From assembly GCA_002724635.1 (NCBI GenBank), contig PBPM01000108.1:55345-119344 (forward strand): 64,000 nucleotides of DNA. The letters are read 5' to 3'. Every line of letters starts with the position of its first letter. Within the stretch, counting starts at the first letter, position 1. Below the pieces are notes generated by a model that saw only the letters and a program-made list of their open reading frames with translations, searched no databases and was not told the origin of the DNA. This DNA comes from Rhodospirillaceae bacterium (GTDB lineage Bacteria; Pseudomonadota; Alphaproteobacteria; UBA6615). Positions 18,629-26,709 of the stretch are shown here, in pieces. The position numbers and the translations under genes are program-made.

Positions 18629-19252
18629 CTATTTGCCAATCATGCTGAGGAATTCTTGGCGGGTCGCGGGGTCATCGCGGAACGCACCTAGCATACTGCT
18701 GGTCACCATGTTGACGCCGGTCTTACTGACGCCCCGCGTGCTCATGCACTGATGGGTTGCCTCGATCACAACGGCCACTCCGCGTGGCTCGAGCACCTCG
18801 TTGATGATGTTAGCGATTTGGGCTGTCATTTTCTCCTGAATCTGTAGGCGCCGAGCATAGGCCTCGACAACCCGTGCGAGTTTGCTGATGCCGACGACGC
18901 GTGTTTTCGGGAGGTAGGCGACGTGTGCGCACCCAATGATCGGTACCATATGGTGCTCACAGTGACTTGCAAAGTCTATGTTTCGCAGTAGAACAATTTC
19001 GTCGTACCCGTCGGTCTCGGAGAACGTTCGCTCTAGAATAGCCACTGGATCTTCGAAATAACCACCGAAGAACTCGTCATAGGATCGGACGACGCGATCT
19101 GGTGTGTCGAGCAGGCCTTCCCGCGTTGGGTCGTCGCCCGCGTATGCCAGAAGTGTGCGTACGGCAGCTCGGGCGGCGTCGCGCGACGGTCGCTGATCTA
19201 ACGAAGTGCCGGAATTGCCGGATGGATCGGACGGACGGGTCGGCGCATTCAT
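18629..19252 (-). CDS. folE: GTP cyclohydrolase I (FolE)
   Basis: A 207-aa type IA GTP cyclohydrolase, which opens GTP to dihydroneopterin triphosphate, first step of tetrahydrofolate synthesis. Zinc ligands are all present: [14 protein letters not shown] (Cys and His) near residue 110 and [11 protein letters not shown] near 165 (second Cys). [20 protein letters not shown] is the central family motif. About 25 non-conserved residues precede the domain (start ATG at 19252). The gene faces the metH genes, with only a 166-base gap, so folate supply and folate use lie tail to tail. In organisms that make queuosine from scratch FolE also feeds that route, but no queC/D/E is seen here. Confidence 0.96.
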   Translation of the reverse strand: MNAPTRPSDPSGNSGTSLDQRPSRDAARAAVRTLLAYAGDDPTREGLLDTPDRVVRSYDEFFGGYFEDPVAILERTFSETDGYDEIVLLRNIDFASHCEHHMVPIIGCAHVAYLPKTRVVGISKLARVVEAYARRLQIQEKMTAQIANIINEVLEPRGVAVVIEATHQCMSTRGVSKTGVNMVTSSMLGAFRDDPATRQEFLSMIGK

Positions 19253-19447
19253 GTGTTGGTTCCGTTTTCTTGTCTATCGCAAAAGTGTACGTACAGGTGA
19301 GCCGGGCGGATCACGGATCGGCTGTTATTCGAGAGCCCATGATTGCTCGTGTGTTCGACCGGACAGCCGCTGACTGAACCGCCGACGATGGCTGCGTATT
19401 TGTTCTGCATACCGCTCAATACCGGAATTCAGGCGTCGGTGATACTA

Positions 19448-20542
19448 CTACTTCCCCATGTCGACGATGGCGATGACCGGGCCGCCGCCCTGAGGTCCTT
19501 GGTGCATTGCGTCGACCGAGACGAACACTGCCGGGTCGCCGATCGCCGACGCGGCGATGCCGCCGACCGCAGCCTTCGAATGGCGGTGATGATGGACGTC
19601 GGAATCGTCGAGCATGATCTGACGCCTTCCGCGCAAGCGCGCGCGGGGGTCGGCCTCGCACTTCATGAAGCAGTTGACGACCCGGTCGCCGAGGTCCTTG
19701 GCGCGCGGCCGGTCCGGCAATTCGAGCCCGGCATTGCGGATCGCGTTATAGATGCCGTCGATGTCCAGAGCGTCCTTCATAACAGCGTGACCGATGCGGT
19801 AACGCCCGCCGGCGCCGGCCTTGTTGCCCATCAGCACAATCTGGGCGCGGTCGAGCTCGACGCCCGAAGAGCAGGACGAGACAGCGGAATAGATGTCGAG
19901 ATTCTTGCAGATCTCCTCAGCCTTCGGCATGGCAATTTCCTCTAGTGCCACGCCGATGCCGAGCGCCGTGGTGCCGTTGGACACACCCATGGAGTCATGC
20001 ACCTCGCAGGCGACCGTCTCGCCGCGGCTATGGGCGTCTTGAACGCCCTCGACGGTAAGGAGCGGCGTCTTCGTTTGCACATAGTGCACGTCTTTCGGGT
20101 TGTCGATGCCCGCGTCCGCCATGGCGAGGCGGACGGCGGCGGCGACCTTCTCGACCATCGCCGGGCGGCCTATTTCCTCGGGGAAGATCTCTTCGCTTAT
20201 GGCTACGCCCATGACGATCCGGTCCTGATCGGCTGGACCCGTCGCATTATTGCGCGCGAAAGCCACTGCGTGGGGCGTGATCACGCCGTCGCAGCCGCCG
20301 GACCAGACCATGGGGATTTCATTCACCTCGGCATCGGAGCGCGAACCGTGCTTCATCAGCACGCCGCGGAAGGCCTGATCGGAGAGAATACGTGTAAAGT
20401 CATTCACGCCGCCATTGCCCTCGGTCTTGCCAATCACAGCGACGATCTCGTCGGCGGCCACGTCGCCCGATGTGACCCATTCGTCGAGGCCGGCCGCGTC
20501 CATCACAGACTTGATCTCTATCTTACGCACGTCGATGGCCAT
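19448..20542 (-). CDS. Ring-opening amidohydrolase (cyanuric acid hydrolase / barbiturase family)
   Basis: A 364-aa member of the AtzD/TrzD/barbiturase family, which hydrolyses a cyclic imide or ureide ring. The family has three repeats, each with a Lys-Ser pair, and all three can be followed: [11 protein letters not shown] and [13 protein letters not shown] (repeat 1), VQTKTPLLT and [11 protein letters not shown] (repeat 2), [12 protein letters not shown] and [18 protein letters not shown] (repeat 3). Length fits (about 355-370). A good ribosome site (AGGGGA) precedes the ATG. The substrate within the family (cyanuric acid, barbiturate, or another ring) cannot be told. It is the downstream neighbour of an M24-fold protein on the same strand, with a 206-base gap. 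Confidence 0.93.
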   Translation of the reverse strand: MAIDVRKIEIKSVMDAAGLDEWVTSGDVAADEIVAVIGKTEGNGGVNDFTRILSDQAFRGVLMKHGSRSDAEVNEIPMVWSGGCDGVITPHAVAFARNNATGPADQDRIVMGVAISEEIFPEEIGRPAMVEKVAAAVRLAMADAGIDNPKDVHYVQTKTPLLTVEGVQDAHSRGETVACEVHDSMGVSNGTTALGIGVALEEIAMPKAEEICKNLDIYSAVSSCSSGVELDRAQIVLMGNKAGAGGRYRIGHAVMKDALDIDGIYNAIRNAGLELPDRPRAKDLGDRVVNCFMKCEADPRARLRGRRQIMLDDSDVHHHRHSKAAVGGIAASAIGDPAVFVSVDAMHQGPQGGGPVIAIVDMGK

Positions 20543-20748
20543 TCTGCTTCCCCTTAGTTTGATGGTCTGCGTTTTGTGTCGGGTCGGGTCACGGCAGGAT
20601 ATTAGGCGTCGACATCCAGTGGCCAGCCTATTGGGCAGAGTTCTTGGAACACTTTTGCCGCCGAGAGGATGGTTGGCTCACCCAAAGGCGGTTCTACGGT
20701 CTGGTGACGGCGCGCGGAGGCACAAATGTCAGGACCGAAGTGGAGCAC

Positions 20749-21963
20749 TCATTGCGGATCGATGCGATCGAGGCCGCGTGCGACATTGTGGAGGGACTCG
20801 CAACCGATTTCGGTAATTCGGAAGGTGTCACCGGTTTGTACACCTGCCTTCTCGTCTTTTGTGATTACGTTCGGCTGTACCACAAGGCACATGTTGGGCT
20901 GAAGGGTGATATCAGGCACGGGCCCTGCTGGCCGGCTCTTAGAACCCAACACGGGCGGTAAGTAGCCGCCGCCAAAGCCGTGAATCAAATCGTCGTAGGT
21001 GGAGAATCCGTTTTGTTCAATCATCGATGAGGCCTCGACCAGTTCCGAGGCATGGGTTCCGGGCTTGAGCTTCGCCACAATGGCATCCATCGCGGCGTCA
21101 GCCGTGTCGTGTAGGTCTCGGTAGAGCGGCGTGGGCTCCGCGCCCACCGTGAATGTGCGCAGAATTTGGCCAGGGTAGTCCCAGAAGTTCGCGCTGATCT
21201 CGCTAAACACGACATCTCCTTTGCGCACTTCACGTGTTAGGGGCCACTGCCTCGGCACACAGGTGTCGGGATTAGCCATGTTGGACACGCCGAAGAAGTG
21301 GATCAGGTTGGTACCGCCATGAGGCATGAAGGCACGCTCGACCAGATTACCCAGGTCCCGCTCGGTATGGCCAAGGCGGATGCCCTTGCGCAAGCCGTGG
21401 TAGCCGGCATCGGACAGCGCAGCGCCGATGCGCAACCATTCAATTTCCTCTTGCGACTTGATCATGCGTGCGCCGAAGAAGGCGCCGTTGAGATCGACCA
21501 GCGCGCTGGCGCGATCACCAATTGCCTGAATTGCGCCGAGGGGCATGGCGCCGATGACCCCAATACGCGGATTGGGCTTACCGCGTGCCTTGATGGTCTT
21601 GATCACCGCGGGAATAGTACGCTGCTCGCCGCCCCATAGGACCTCGGTGTCCCACGCCATTTGCCGGCATTCGGGCAGGTGATTGTAGAACTGGATATAC
21701 ATGGCCGGTGTATGTCCGCGGGTGAATATCACGGCCGCCTCAACGGTAACGGGCCAGCCTGTGAAGTAGGCAACGGCCGGGCCGGACATCCATGCACCGT
21801 AGACAAGCACATGGTTGAGATCGTGCGTGTCCATCCAAATGTCGATCAGTTGGCGGCGGTTCCGCATCTCCGTGTCGGAGAAGCGAGGATACTCTTGGGC
21901 CATGATGTCCCGGTGGGTTTTCCTGAGCCCGCGCAGAGGCGGACGTCGAATGCTATTCCCCAA
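20749..21963 (-). CDS. M24-fold (creatinase/aminopeptidase-like) protein without metal ligands
   Basis: About 404 aa: an N-terminal creatinase-type domain (about 20-165) and a pita-bread M24 domain (about 175-400). In active M24 enzymes the ligands are D, D, H, E, E. Here the aligned places read VFSEIS (Glu), PGQILRT (Gln), IHGFGG (His kept), VVQPN (Gln) and VQTGDTFRI (Gly), so a dinuclear metal site is very unlikely. Creatinase, of the same length, is the known non-metal member and splits creatine to sarcosine and urea, but its own key residues are not clearly matched. The TTG at 21963 has GGAGGAG eight bases upstream; an ATG at 21903 is the alternative. It sits by the ring-opening amidohydrolase and divergent from a serine hydrolase. 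Confidence 0.8.
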   Translation of the reverse strand: MGNSIRRPPLRGLRKTHRDIMAQEYPRFSDTEMRNRRQLIDIWMDTHDLNHVLVYGAWMSGPAVAYFTGWPVTVEAAVIFTRGHTPAMYIQFYNHLPECRQMAWDTEVLWGGEQRTIPAVIKTIKARGKPNPRIGVIGAMPLGAIQAIGDRASALVDLNGAFFGARMIKSQEEIEWLRIGAALSDAGYHGLRKGIRLGHTERDLGNLVERAFMPHGGTNLIHFFGVSNMANPDTCVPRQWPLTREVRKGDVVFSEISANFWDYPGQILRTFTVGAEPTPLYRDLHDTADAAMDAIVAKLKPGTHASELVEASSMIEQNGFSTYDDLIHGFGGGYLPPVLGSKSRPAGPVPDITLQPNMCLVVQPNVITKDEKAGVQTGDTFRITEIGCESLHNVARGLDRIDPQ

Positions 21964-22068
21964 TATCTTCTCTCCTCCAACCTTCCCAGCAACCATGGTA
22001 GCGCCCTTATGTGTTAGCCTGCCACCAAATGATGCGTATGGGTACTGGCAGAAAATATGGGGGTGGTG

Positions 22069-23241
22069 ATGGGTGACAGTGACATTCCAATCGGCGGGTT
22101 CTGCGACCCGGAATTTGCGACGGTCGAGAGCGTGTTTCGCGAAAATTTTGCGAGCCGGCAGGAAATCGGTGCCGGGGTCTGCGTCTACAAAGACGGCGAA
22201 AAGGTCGTGGATCTGTGGGGTGGGCACCGAGATGCGGCGCGGACCCAGCCATGGGGAGAGAATACGATCGTCCTGATGAACTCGGTCGTGAAGGCTATGT
22301 GTGCTCTGGCCGTCCACTTGCTGGCCGATCGAGGCCAGGTGGATTTGGATGCGCCGGTCGCCGACTACTGGCCGGAATTCGCCCAGAACGGCAAGGAGAA
22401 CATCCTCGTGCGCCATGTTCAGGGCCATGAGTGCGGTGCAATCTTTTCTGACGGCGCCAAACCGGGTGACTGGTTCGATTACCCTGCCCAATGTGCCGCA
22501 ATTGCTGCGCAGCCGCCGGCGTTTCCAGCGGGTACCAAGGGGGCTTACAACACCATCAATATCGGCTTCATCCTTGGCGAGGTGGTACGGAACGTCACTG
22601 GCAAGACGATCGGCACCTATCTTCGCGAGGAGATCACTGAACCTCTGGGCGCGGAGTACAATCTCGGTCTGACACCCGATGAGGTGGCGCTATGCGCCAC
22701 CATGCATACCAACCCTGAAAACAAGTTCTGGTCGACGGGCTCTGAGTATGGCTCGAATCTGCACCGCGCTTGGTCAGGCCGACCGGATCGGGACGATTTG
22801 CTGAATTGCACGGAGATCCGCTCGGGTGAGTTGCCGGCCTTTGGCGGTCATGGTAACGCGCGCGGTGCGGCCCGGATCTACGCCATGTTGGCCGGCAATG
22901 GCGAAATCGACGGGATACGTCTGCTCAAGCCTGAGACCGTCGAGCGGGCATCCCAGCCAGTCTGGGAAGGAATTTGCTATATGACCGATTGGCCGCTTCG
23001 CATGGGGCTCGGCTTTGAACAGAACAGTCCACCTTACATCGCCATGGGCGAGAACATGAAGGCCTTCGGGAAGCTGGGATCCGGCGGCGCGCTCGCCTTC
23101 TGCGACCGCGAACGCAATCTCGCTTTCAGTTACTGTACGAACTTCCAGTGCGAGGGTGCCGGCACGGGCGTCCGCTGCCGTTTGCTGGGTGAGGCCGCAG
23201 CGGGGGTCGCACCAGAATGGAAGACCACCGGTCCAGCATAG
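22069..23241 (+). CDS. Beta-lactamase-fold serine hydrolase (family VIII esterase-like)
   Basis: A 390-aa protein of the beta-lactamase/penicillin-binding fold. The Ser-x-x-Lys nucleophile motif is MNSVVKAM near residue 75, inside the usual context (then AVHLLADRGQVDLDAPVADYWPEF). The Tyr-x-Asn-type motif is YNTIN near 160. A C-terminal GSGGALAFCD region near 340 matches the third motif of these esterases. There is no signal peptide, so it is probably cytosolic, unlike exported beta-lactamases. Relatives cleave short esters or amides. The start at 22069 is preceded by a G-rich ribosome site; 22057 is possible. It is divergent from the M24-fold gene and may share its promoter region and pathway. 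Confidence 0.85.
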   Translation: MGDSDIPIGGFCDPEFATVESVFRENFASRQEIGAGVCVYKDGEKVVDLWGGHRDAARTQPWGENTIVLMNSVVKAMCALAVHLLADRGQVDLDAPVADYWPEFAQNGKENILVRHVQGHECGAIFSDGAKPGDWFDYPAQCAAIAAQPPAFPAGTKGAYNTINIGFILGEVVRNVTGKTIGTYLREEITEPLGAEYNLGLTPDEVALCATMHTNPENKFWSTGSEYGSNLHRAWSGRPDRDDLLNCTEIRSGELPAFGGHGNARGAARIYAMLAGNGEIDGIRLLKPETVERASQPVWEGICYMTDWPLRMGLGFEQNSPPYIAMGENMKAFGKLGSGGALAFCDRERNLAFSYCTNFQCEGAGTGVRCRLLGEAAAGVAPEWKTTGPA

Positions 23242-23524
23242 ACGAATCTGCTCTCTAGGATTTGCGAACGCGCGCCCGAGGGCTTGGTAAAGCGCGAGCG
23301 CTAGACCTTCGGGCACGCCAGTACGCCCATGCGGCTGGAGATCAACTTGTTCCGCGAATGGCTCGTCGCCGAGGCTGTGCCCTAGCACGGATGCTCGCCA
23401 GCGGGCCGATCGAGGGTATCATCTTATCACCGCGTCGAGGCGCGGGAAGCCGGATCACGCGGAGTTCAACCGGTGACCGACCATCACGACTCATCGCCCG
23501 GCCATGGTATATTCTGTTGCTCTG
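23242..23524. other. Gap before uvrD, possibly a decayed gene
   Basis: No intact gene. On the minus strand a stretch near 23270-23390 reads HSLGDEPFAEQVDLQPHGR... then GVPEGLALALYQALGRAF, which looks protein-like, but the frame is shifted and broken on both sides and I do not recognise the family. TATATT near 23508 could be the -10 box of uvrD. Confidence 0.3.
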
Positions 23525-25621
23525 ATGTCTGATCCGTTCCATATCGAAGAGCCTCAGGATGCGGCGGTTTCCGGGCCCGTGTCGACGGTTGGCGAGGCGC
23601 CGCCGGCGCCCTATCTGACTGCGCTCAACAACCCTCAACGTGAAGCGGTCGAGACGCTCGATGGGCCGGTTCTGGTACTGGCGGGAGCAGGTACGGGAAA
23701 GACGCGGGTGCTGACAACGCGGCTCGCGCATCTGCTGCGTCTGGGAAAGGCACGACCCTACCAGGTGCTTTCCGTGACCTTCACCAACCGGGCGGCACGC
23801 GAGATGCGCAGGCGCGTTGGGGGCCTGATAGGCGGTCCGGCAGAGGCCATCTGGCTGGGGACCTTCCATGCGCTCGGCGCGCGAATTGTCCGCCGCCATG
23901 CCGAACTGGTAGGGCTGAAAACCAATTACACCATCCTCGACTCCGACGACCAGGTGCGCCTGCTCAAGCAGCTTCTAGAGGCTGAGAATATTGACGATAA
24001 ACGCTGGCCGGCGCGGGTTTTGATGGGGGTGATCCAGCGCTGGAAGGACCGTGCACTGACTCCGGATAAGGTTTCCGCGGCCGATGCTGGAGATCTGGCC
24101 GGCGGCCGACTGGTCAGGCTCTACCAGGATTATCAGGACCGGCTGAAGACACTTAATGCGGCGGACTTCGGTGACCTGCTACTGCACAACCTAACCATCT
24201 TCGCCGAGCACCCGGAAGTGCTGGAAGAGTATCAGGACCACTTCCAGTACATCCTAGTAGACGAGTATCAGGACACGAACGTGGCCCAATATCTCTGGCT
24301 GCGCCTGCTAGCCCAGAAGCATCAGAATATCGCCTGCGTAGGCGACGACGACCAGTCGATCTATGCTTGGCGAGGCGCGGAAGTGGGTAATATTTTGCGT
24401 TTTGAAGAGGATTTTCCGGGCGCGAAGATCGTCCGTCTCGAGCAGAATTATCGTTCGACTGGCCCGATCCTAGGTGCGGCCTCGGGCCTGATCGCCCGCA
24501 ACGAGGGCCGCTTAGGTAAGACGCTCTGGACCGAGGCGGGCGGGGGCGAGAAGGTTCGTGTTCGCGGCGTATGGGACGGCGAGGAGGAAGCGCGGACCGT
24601 CTCGGACCGGATCGAGGACATTCAGCGCAGCCGGCGGGACGGCCAGCCGGCTGCGTTGAATGATATCGCGATCCTAGTGCGGGCGAGCTTTCAGACCCGG
24701 GAGTTCGAGGAGCGATTCCTGACGCTCGGACTGCCCTATCGCGTCGTGGGCGGGCCGCGTTTTTATGAACGCCTCGAGCTGCGTGACGCACTCGCCTATC
24801 TGCGGGTGATCCACCAGCCGGATGATGATCTCGCCTTTGAGCGCATTATTAATCGCCCTAAGCGTGGTATCGGCGATGCCACCGTTCAGACGCTGCACAT
24901 GGCGGCGCGTGCGGCGGGTTCAACGCTCTACCGGGCGGCGGCCGACCTCGTTACCACAGACGAGCTGCGCCCCAATATCCGCAGCTCACTAGGGGCTTTG
25001 ATCGCCGACTTTGAGCGCTGGCGTGCCCTGTCCGGGGACAGCCGGGAGGGGTTGCCTCATTCGGAACTTGCAGAAATGGTGCTAGACGAAAGTGGCTATA
25101 CCGAGATGCTGATGAACGACAAGGCGCCCGAGGCGCCGGGTCGGCTCGAGAATCTCAAGGAACTGATCGTTGCGATGGAGGAGTTCGAAAACCTTGCGGG
25201 CTTTCTGGAGCACGTCTCGCTGGTGATGGAGAACACCGAGGCGGCGGGCAGCGACCTCGTCAACATCATGACCCTGCACTCGGCAAAGGGGCTCGAGTTC
25301 GATACGGTGTTTCTGCCGGGCTGGGAGGAGGGGCTGTTCCCCCATCAGCGCAACATGGACGAAAACGGCCTCGCAGGACTGGAGGAAGAGCGACGGCTGG
25401 CCTACGTCGGCCTGACCCGCGCGAAACGCGATGCGACCGTCCTATTCGCTGCGAACCGGCGTATCCATGGCCAGTGGCAGTCGGCGACCCCGTCGCGCTT
25501 CATCGATGAACTTCCGCGAGAGTTCGTAGATGTCGACAGTGAACTGGGCGTCTATTCCGGTGCCGATAATATGGACGTTAGCTTCGGATATGGCCGGTCA
25601 CTCGGTTATGGCAGCGGCTAA
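23525..25621 (+). CDS. uvrD: DNA helicase II (UvrD/PcrA), C-terminal tail cut off by an in-frame TAA
   Basis: A superfamily 1 3'-5' helicase for nucleotide-excision and mismatch repair. Motifs: Q-motif LNNPQREAV, Walker A LAGAGTGKTRV (Lys near 59), VTFTNRAAREMR, motif II LVDEYQDTN, GDDDQSIYAWRGA, LEQNYRSTGPI, MTLHSAKGLEF and YVGLTRAK. All helicase motifs are intact. The protein stops at 25621 after GYGRSLGYGSG, giving 698 aa. The same frame continues after this TAA for 67 more sense codons carrying the conserved UvrD/PcrA C-terminal Tudor-like domain (next entry), so the normal protein should be about 766 aa. The helicase core should still work; binding to RNA polymerase through the tail would be lost. 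Start may be 23504 or 23525. Confidence 0.94.
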   Translation: MSDPFHIEEPQDAAVSGPVSTVGEAPPAPYLTALNNPQREAVETLDGPVLVLAGAGTGKTRVLTTRLAHLLRLGKARPYQVLSVTFTNRAAREMRRRVGGLIGGPAEAIWLGTFHALGARIVRRHAELVGLKTNYTILDSDDQVRLLKQLLEAENIDDKRWPARVLMGVIQRWKDRALTPDKVSAADAGDLAGGRLVRLYQDYQDRLKTLNAADFGDLLLHNLTIFAEHPEVLEEYQDHFQYILVDEYQDTNVAQYLWLRLLAQKHQNIACVGDDDQSIYAWRGAEVGNILRFEEDFPGAKIVRLEQNYRSTGPILGAASGLIARNEGRLGKTLWTEAGGGEKVRVRGVWDGEEEARTVSDRIEDIQRSRRDGQPAALNDIAILVRASFQTREFEERFLTLGLPYRVVGGPRFYERLELRDALAYLRVIHQPDDDLAFERIINRPKRGIGDATVQTLHMAARAAGSTLYRAAADLVTTDELRPNIRSSLGALIADFERWRALSGDSREGLPHSELAEMVLDESGYTEMLMNDKAPEAPGRLENLKELIVAMEEFENLAGFLEHVSLVMENTEAAGSDLVNIMTLHSAKGLEFDTVFLPGWEEGLFPHQRNMDENGLAGLEEERRLAYVGLTRAKRDATVLFAANRRIHGQWQSATPSRFIDELPREFVDVDSELGVYSGADNMDVSFGYGRSLGYGSG

Positions 25622-25825
25622 CCGCGAGCGCCAAAGCGCGATATAGAGTCGACCCTAATCCATGCGGCGCCCCAAGGCTTTGCTACTGGTGAGCGGGTGT
25701 TTCACCAGAAGTTCGGCTATGGGCGTATTACCGCCATCGATGCTAATAAGCTTGCCATCGAGTTCGAGAAGGCTGGCGAAAAGAAGGTGCTCGACAGCTT
25801 CGTAGTGCCCGCCGACTCGGTCTAG
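25622..25825 (+). pseudogene. Detached C-terminal Tudor-like tail of UvrD
   Basis: Directly after the uvrD stop (TAA, 25619-25621), with no frame change, 67 codons encode a tail ending in TAG at 25823-25825. The stretch ATGERVFHQKFGYGRITAID, then NKLAIEFEKAGEKKVLDSFV, is the conserved end of alphaproteobacterial UvrD and corresponds to the PcrA/UvrD Tudor-like domain that contacts RNA polymerase. No ATG and no ribosome site is in this frame, so it is unlikely to be made alone. Its stop shares one base with the GTG start of prmA (25825), which suggests the long version was the original gene. Confidence 0.75.
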
Positions 25826-26700
25826 TGAGTAGAAACGCCGCTTGGAAGATAGAGCTTTTCGTGCCGAATACGGCGCATAACGATTTTGCAAATGCGCTCG
25901 ACCCCTTTACCGGTGCCATCAGCCTTTTCCCCATTAAAAATACTGCCAAAACAAGGATCACGGGCTACGGTGCGGGTGCCCCTGATGAAGCGGCATTGGC
26001 GCTGGCGCTGACTGAAACTGCCGATCGGGCTGGTGTTTCCACGCCCCCGGTACATGTAGTCTGGCTACCTGATGTGGACTGGGTGGCGGAGAATCAGGCG
26101 CGCTTCGCGCCGGTTCGAGCTGGTCGTTTCCATGTACACGATTCTGATCACCTCGACCCGCCGCCGGCCGGGGCTTTGCCCATTCGCGTGGATGCCGCGA
26201 CGGCGTTCGGGACCGGCCATCACGGCACGACGCGGGGATGTCTCGAGGCGCTGGACCGTATGATCTGCGCCGGCAGCGGCGGTGCACCGGTCCTCGACCT
26301 TGGCTGCGGCACGGGTATTCTCGCGATCGCCGCGGCCAAGGCGATGCGGGTGCGGGTGATCGCGTCCGACATCGATCCGATTGCGGTCGCACGCGCGCAC
26401 GCGAATGTGCGCCTGAACGGCGTGGGTACCTTCGTGCGCGTATATACCAGCCGCGGACTGGAGGCGGCAGCGGTGCGCCGTCACGGCCAGTTCGGTCTGG
26501 TTCTGGCGAATATTCTAGCGCGGCCCCTGGAGCGGCTGGCGCCGTCGATTGCCGCGCAACGTAGGCCGGGCGCGCCCGTAATTCTCTCGGGACTAATGCG
26601 CGTACAGGAGCCCCAGGTCATTTCGGCCTATCGGCGGGCGGGTATTTTCGTCAGAACGCGCATCCACCATGACGAATGGTCAACGCTGATCTGCCGTTGA
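25825..26700 (+). CDS. prmA: Ribosomal protein L11 methyltransferase
   Basis: A 291-aa SAM-dependent methyltransferase that trimethylates ribosomal protein L11. The C-terminal catalytic domain is clear: AATAFGTGHHGTTRGCLEAL near residue 118 (the PrmA substrate/SAM motif), VLDLGCGTGILAIAAAK near 155, IASDIDPIAVARA near 178 and LVLANILARPLERLAP near 222. The N-terminal L11-binding domain (1-100) is present but shorter and divergent. The start is GTG at 25825, sharing one base with the stop of the detached UvrD tail, so it may once have been coupled to uvrD translation; now the ribosomes stop 204 bases earlier. Confidence 0.92.
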   Translation: MSRNAAWKIELFVPNTAHNDFANALDPFTGAISLFPIKNTAKTRITGYGAGAPDEAALALALTETADRAGVSTPPVHVVWLPDVDWVAENQARFAPVRAGRFHVHDSDHLDPPPAGALPIRVDAATAFGTGHHGTTRGCLEALDRMICAGSGGAPVLDLGCGTGILAIAAAKAMRVRVIASDIDPIAVARAHANVRLNGVGTFVRVYTSRGLEAAAVRRHGQFGLVLANILARPLERLAPSIAAQRRPGAPVILSGLMRVQEPQVISAYRRAGIFVRTRIHHDEWSTLICR

Positions 26701-26709
26701 GTGTACGGG

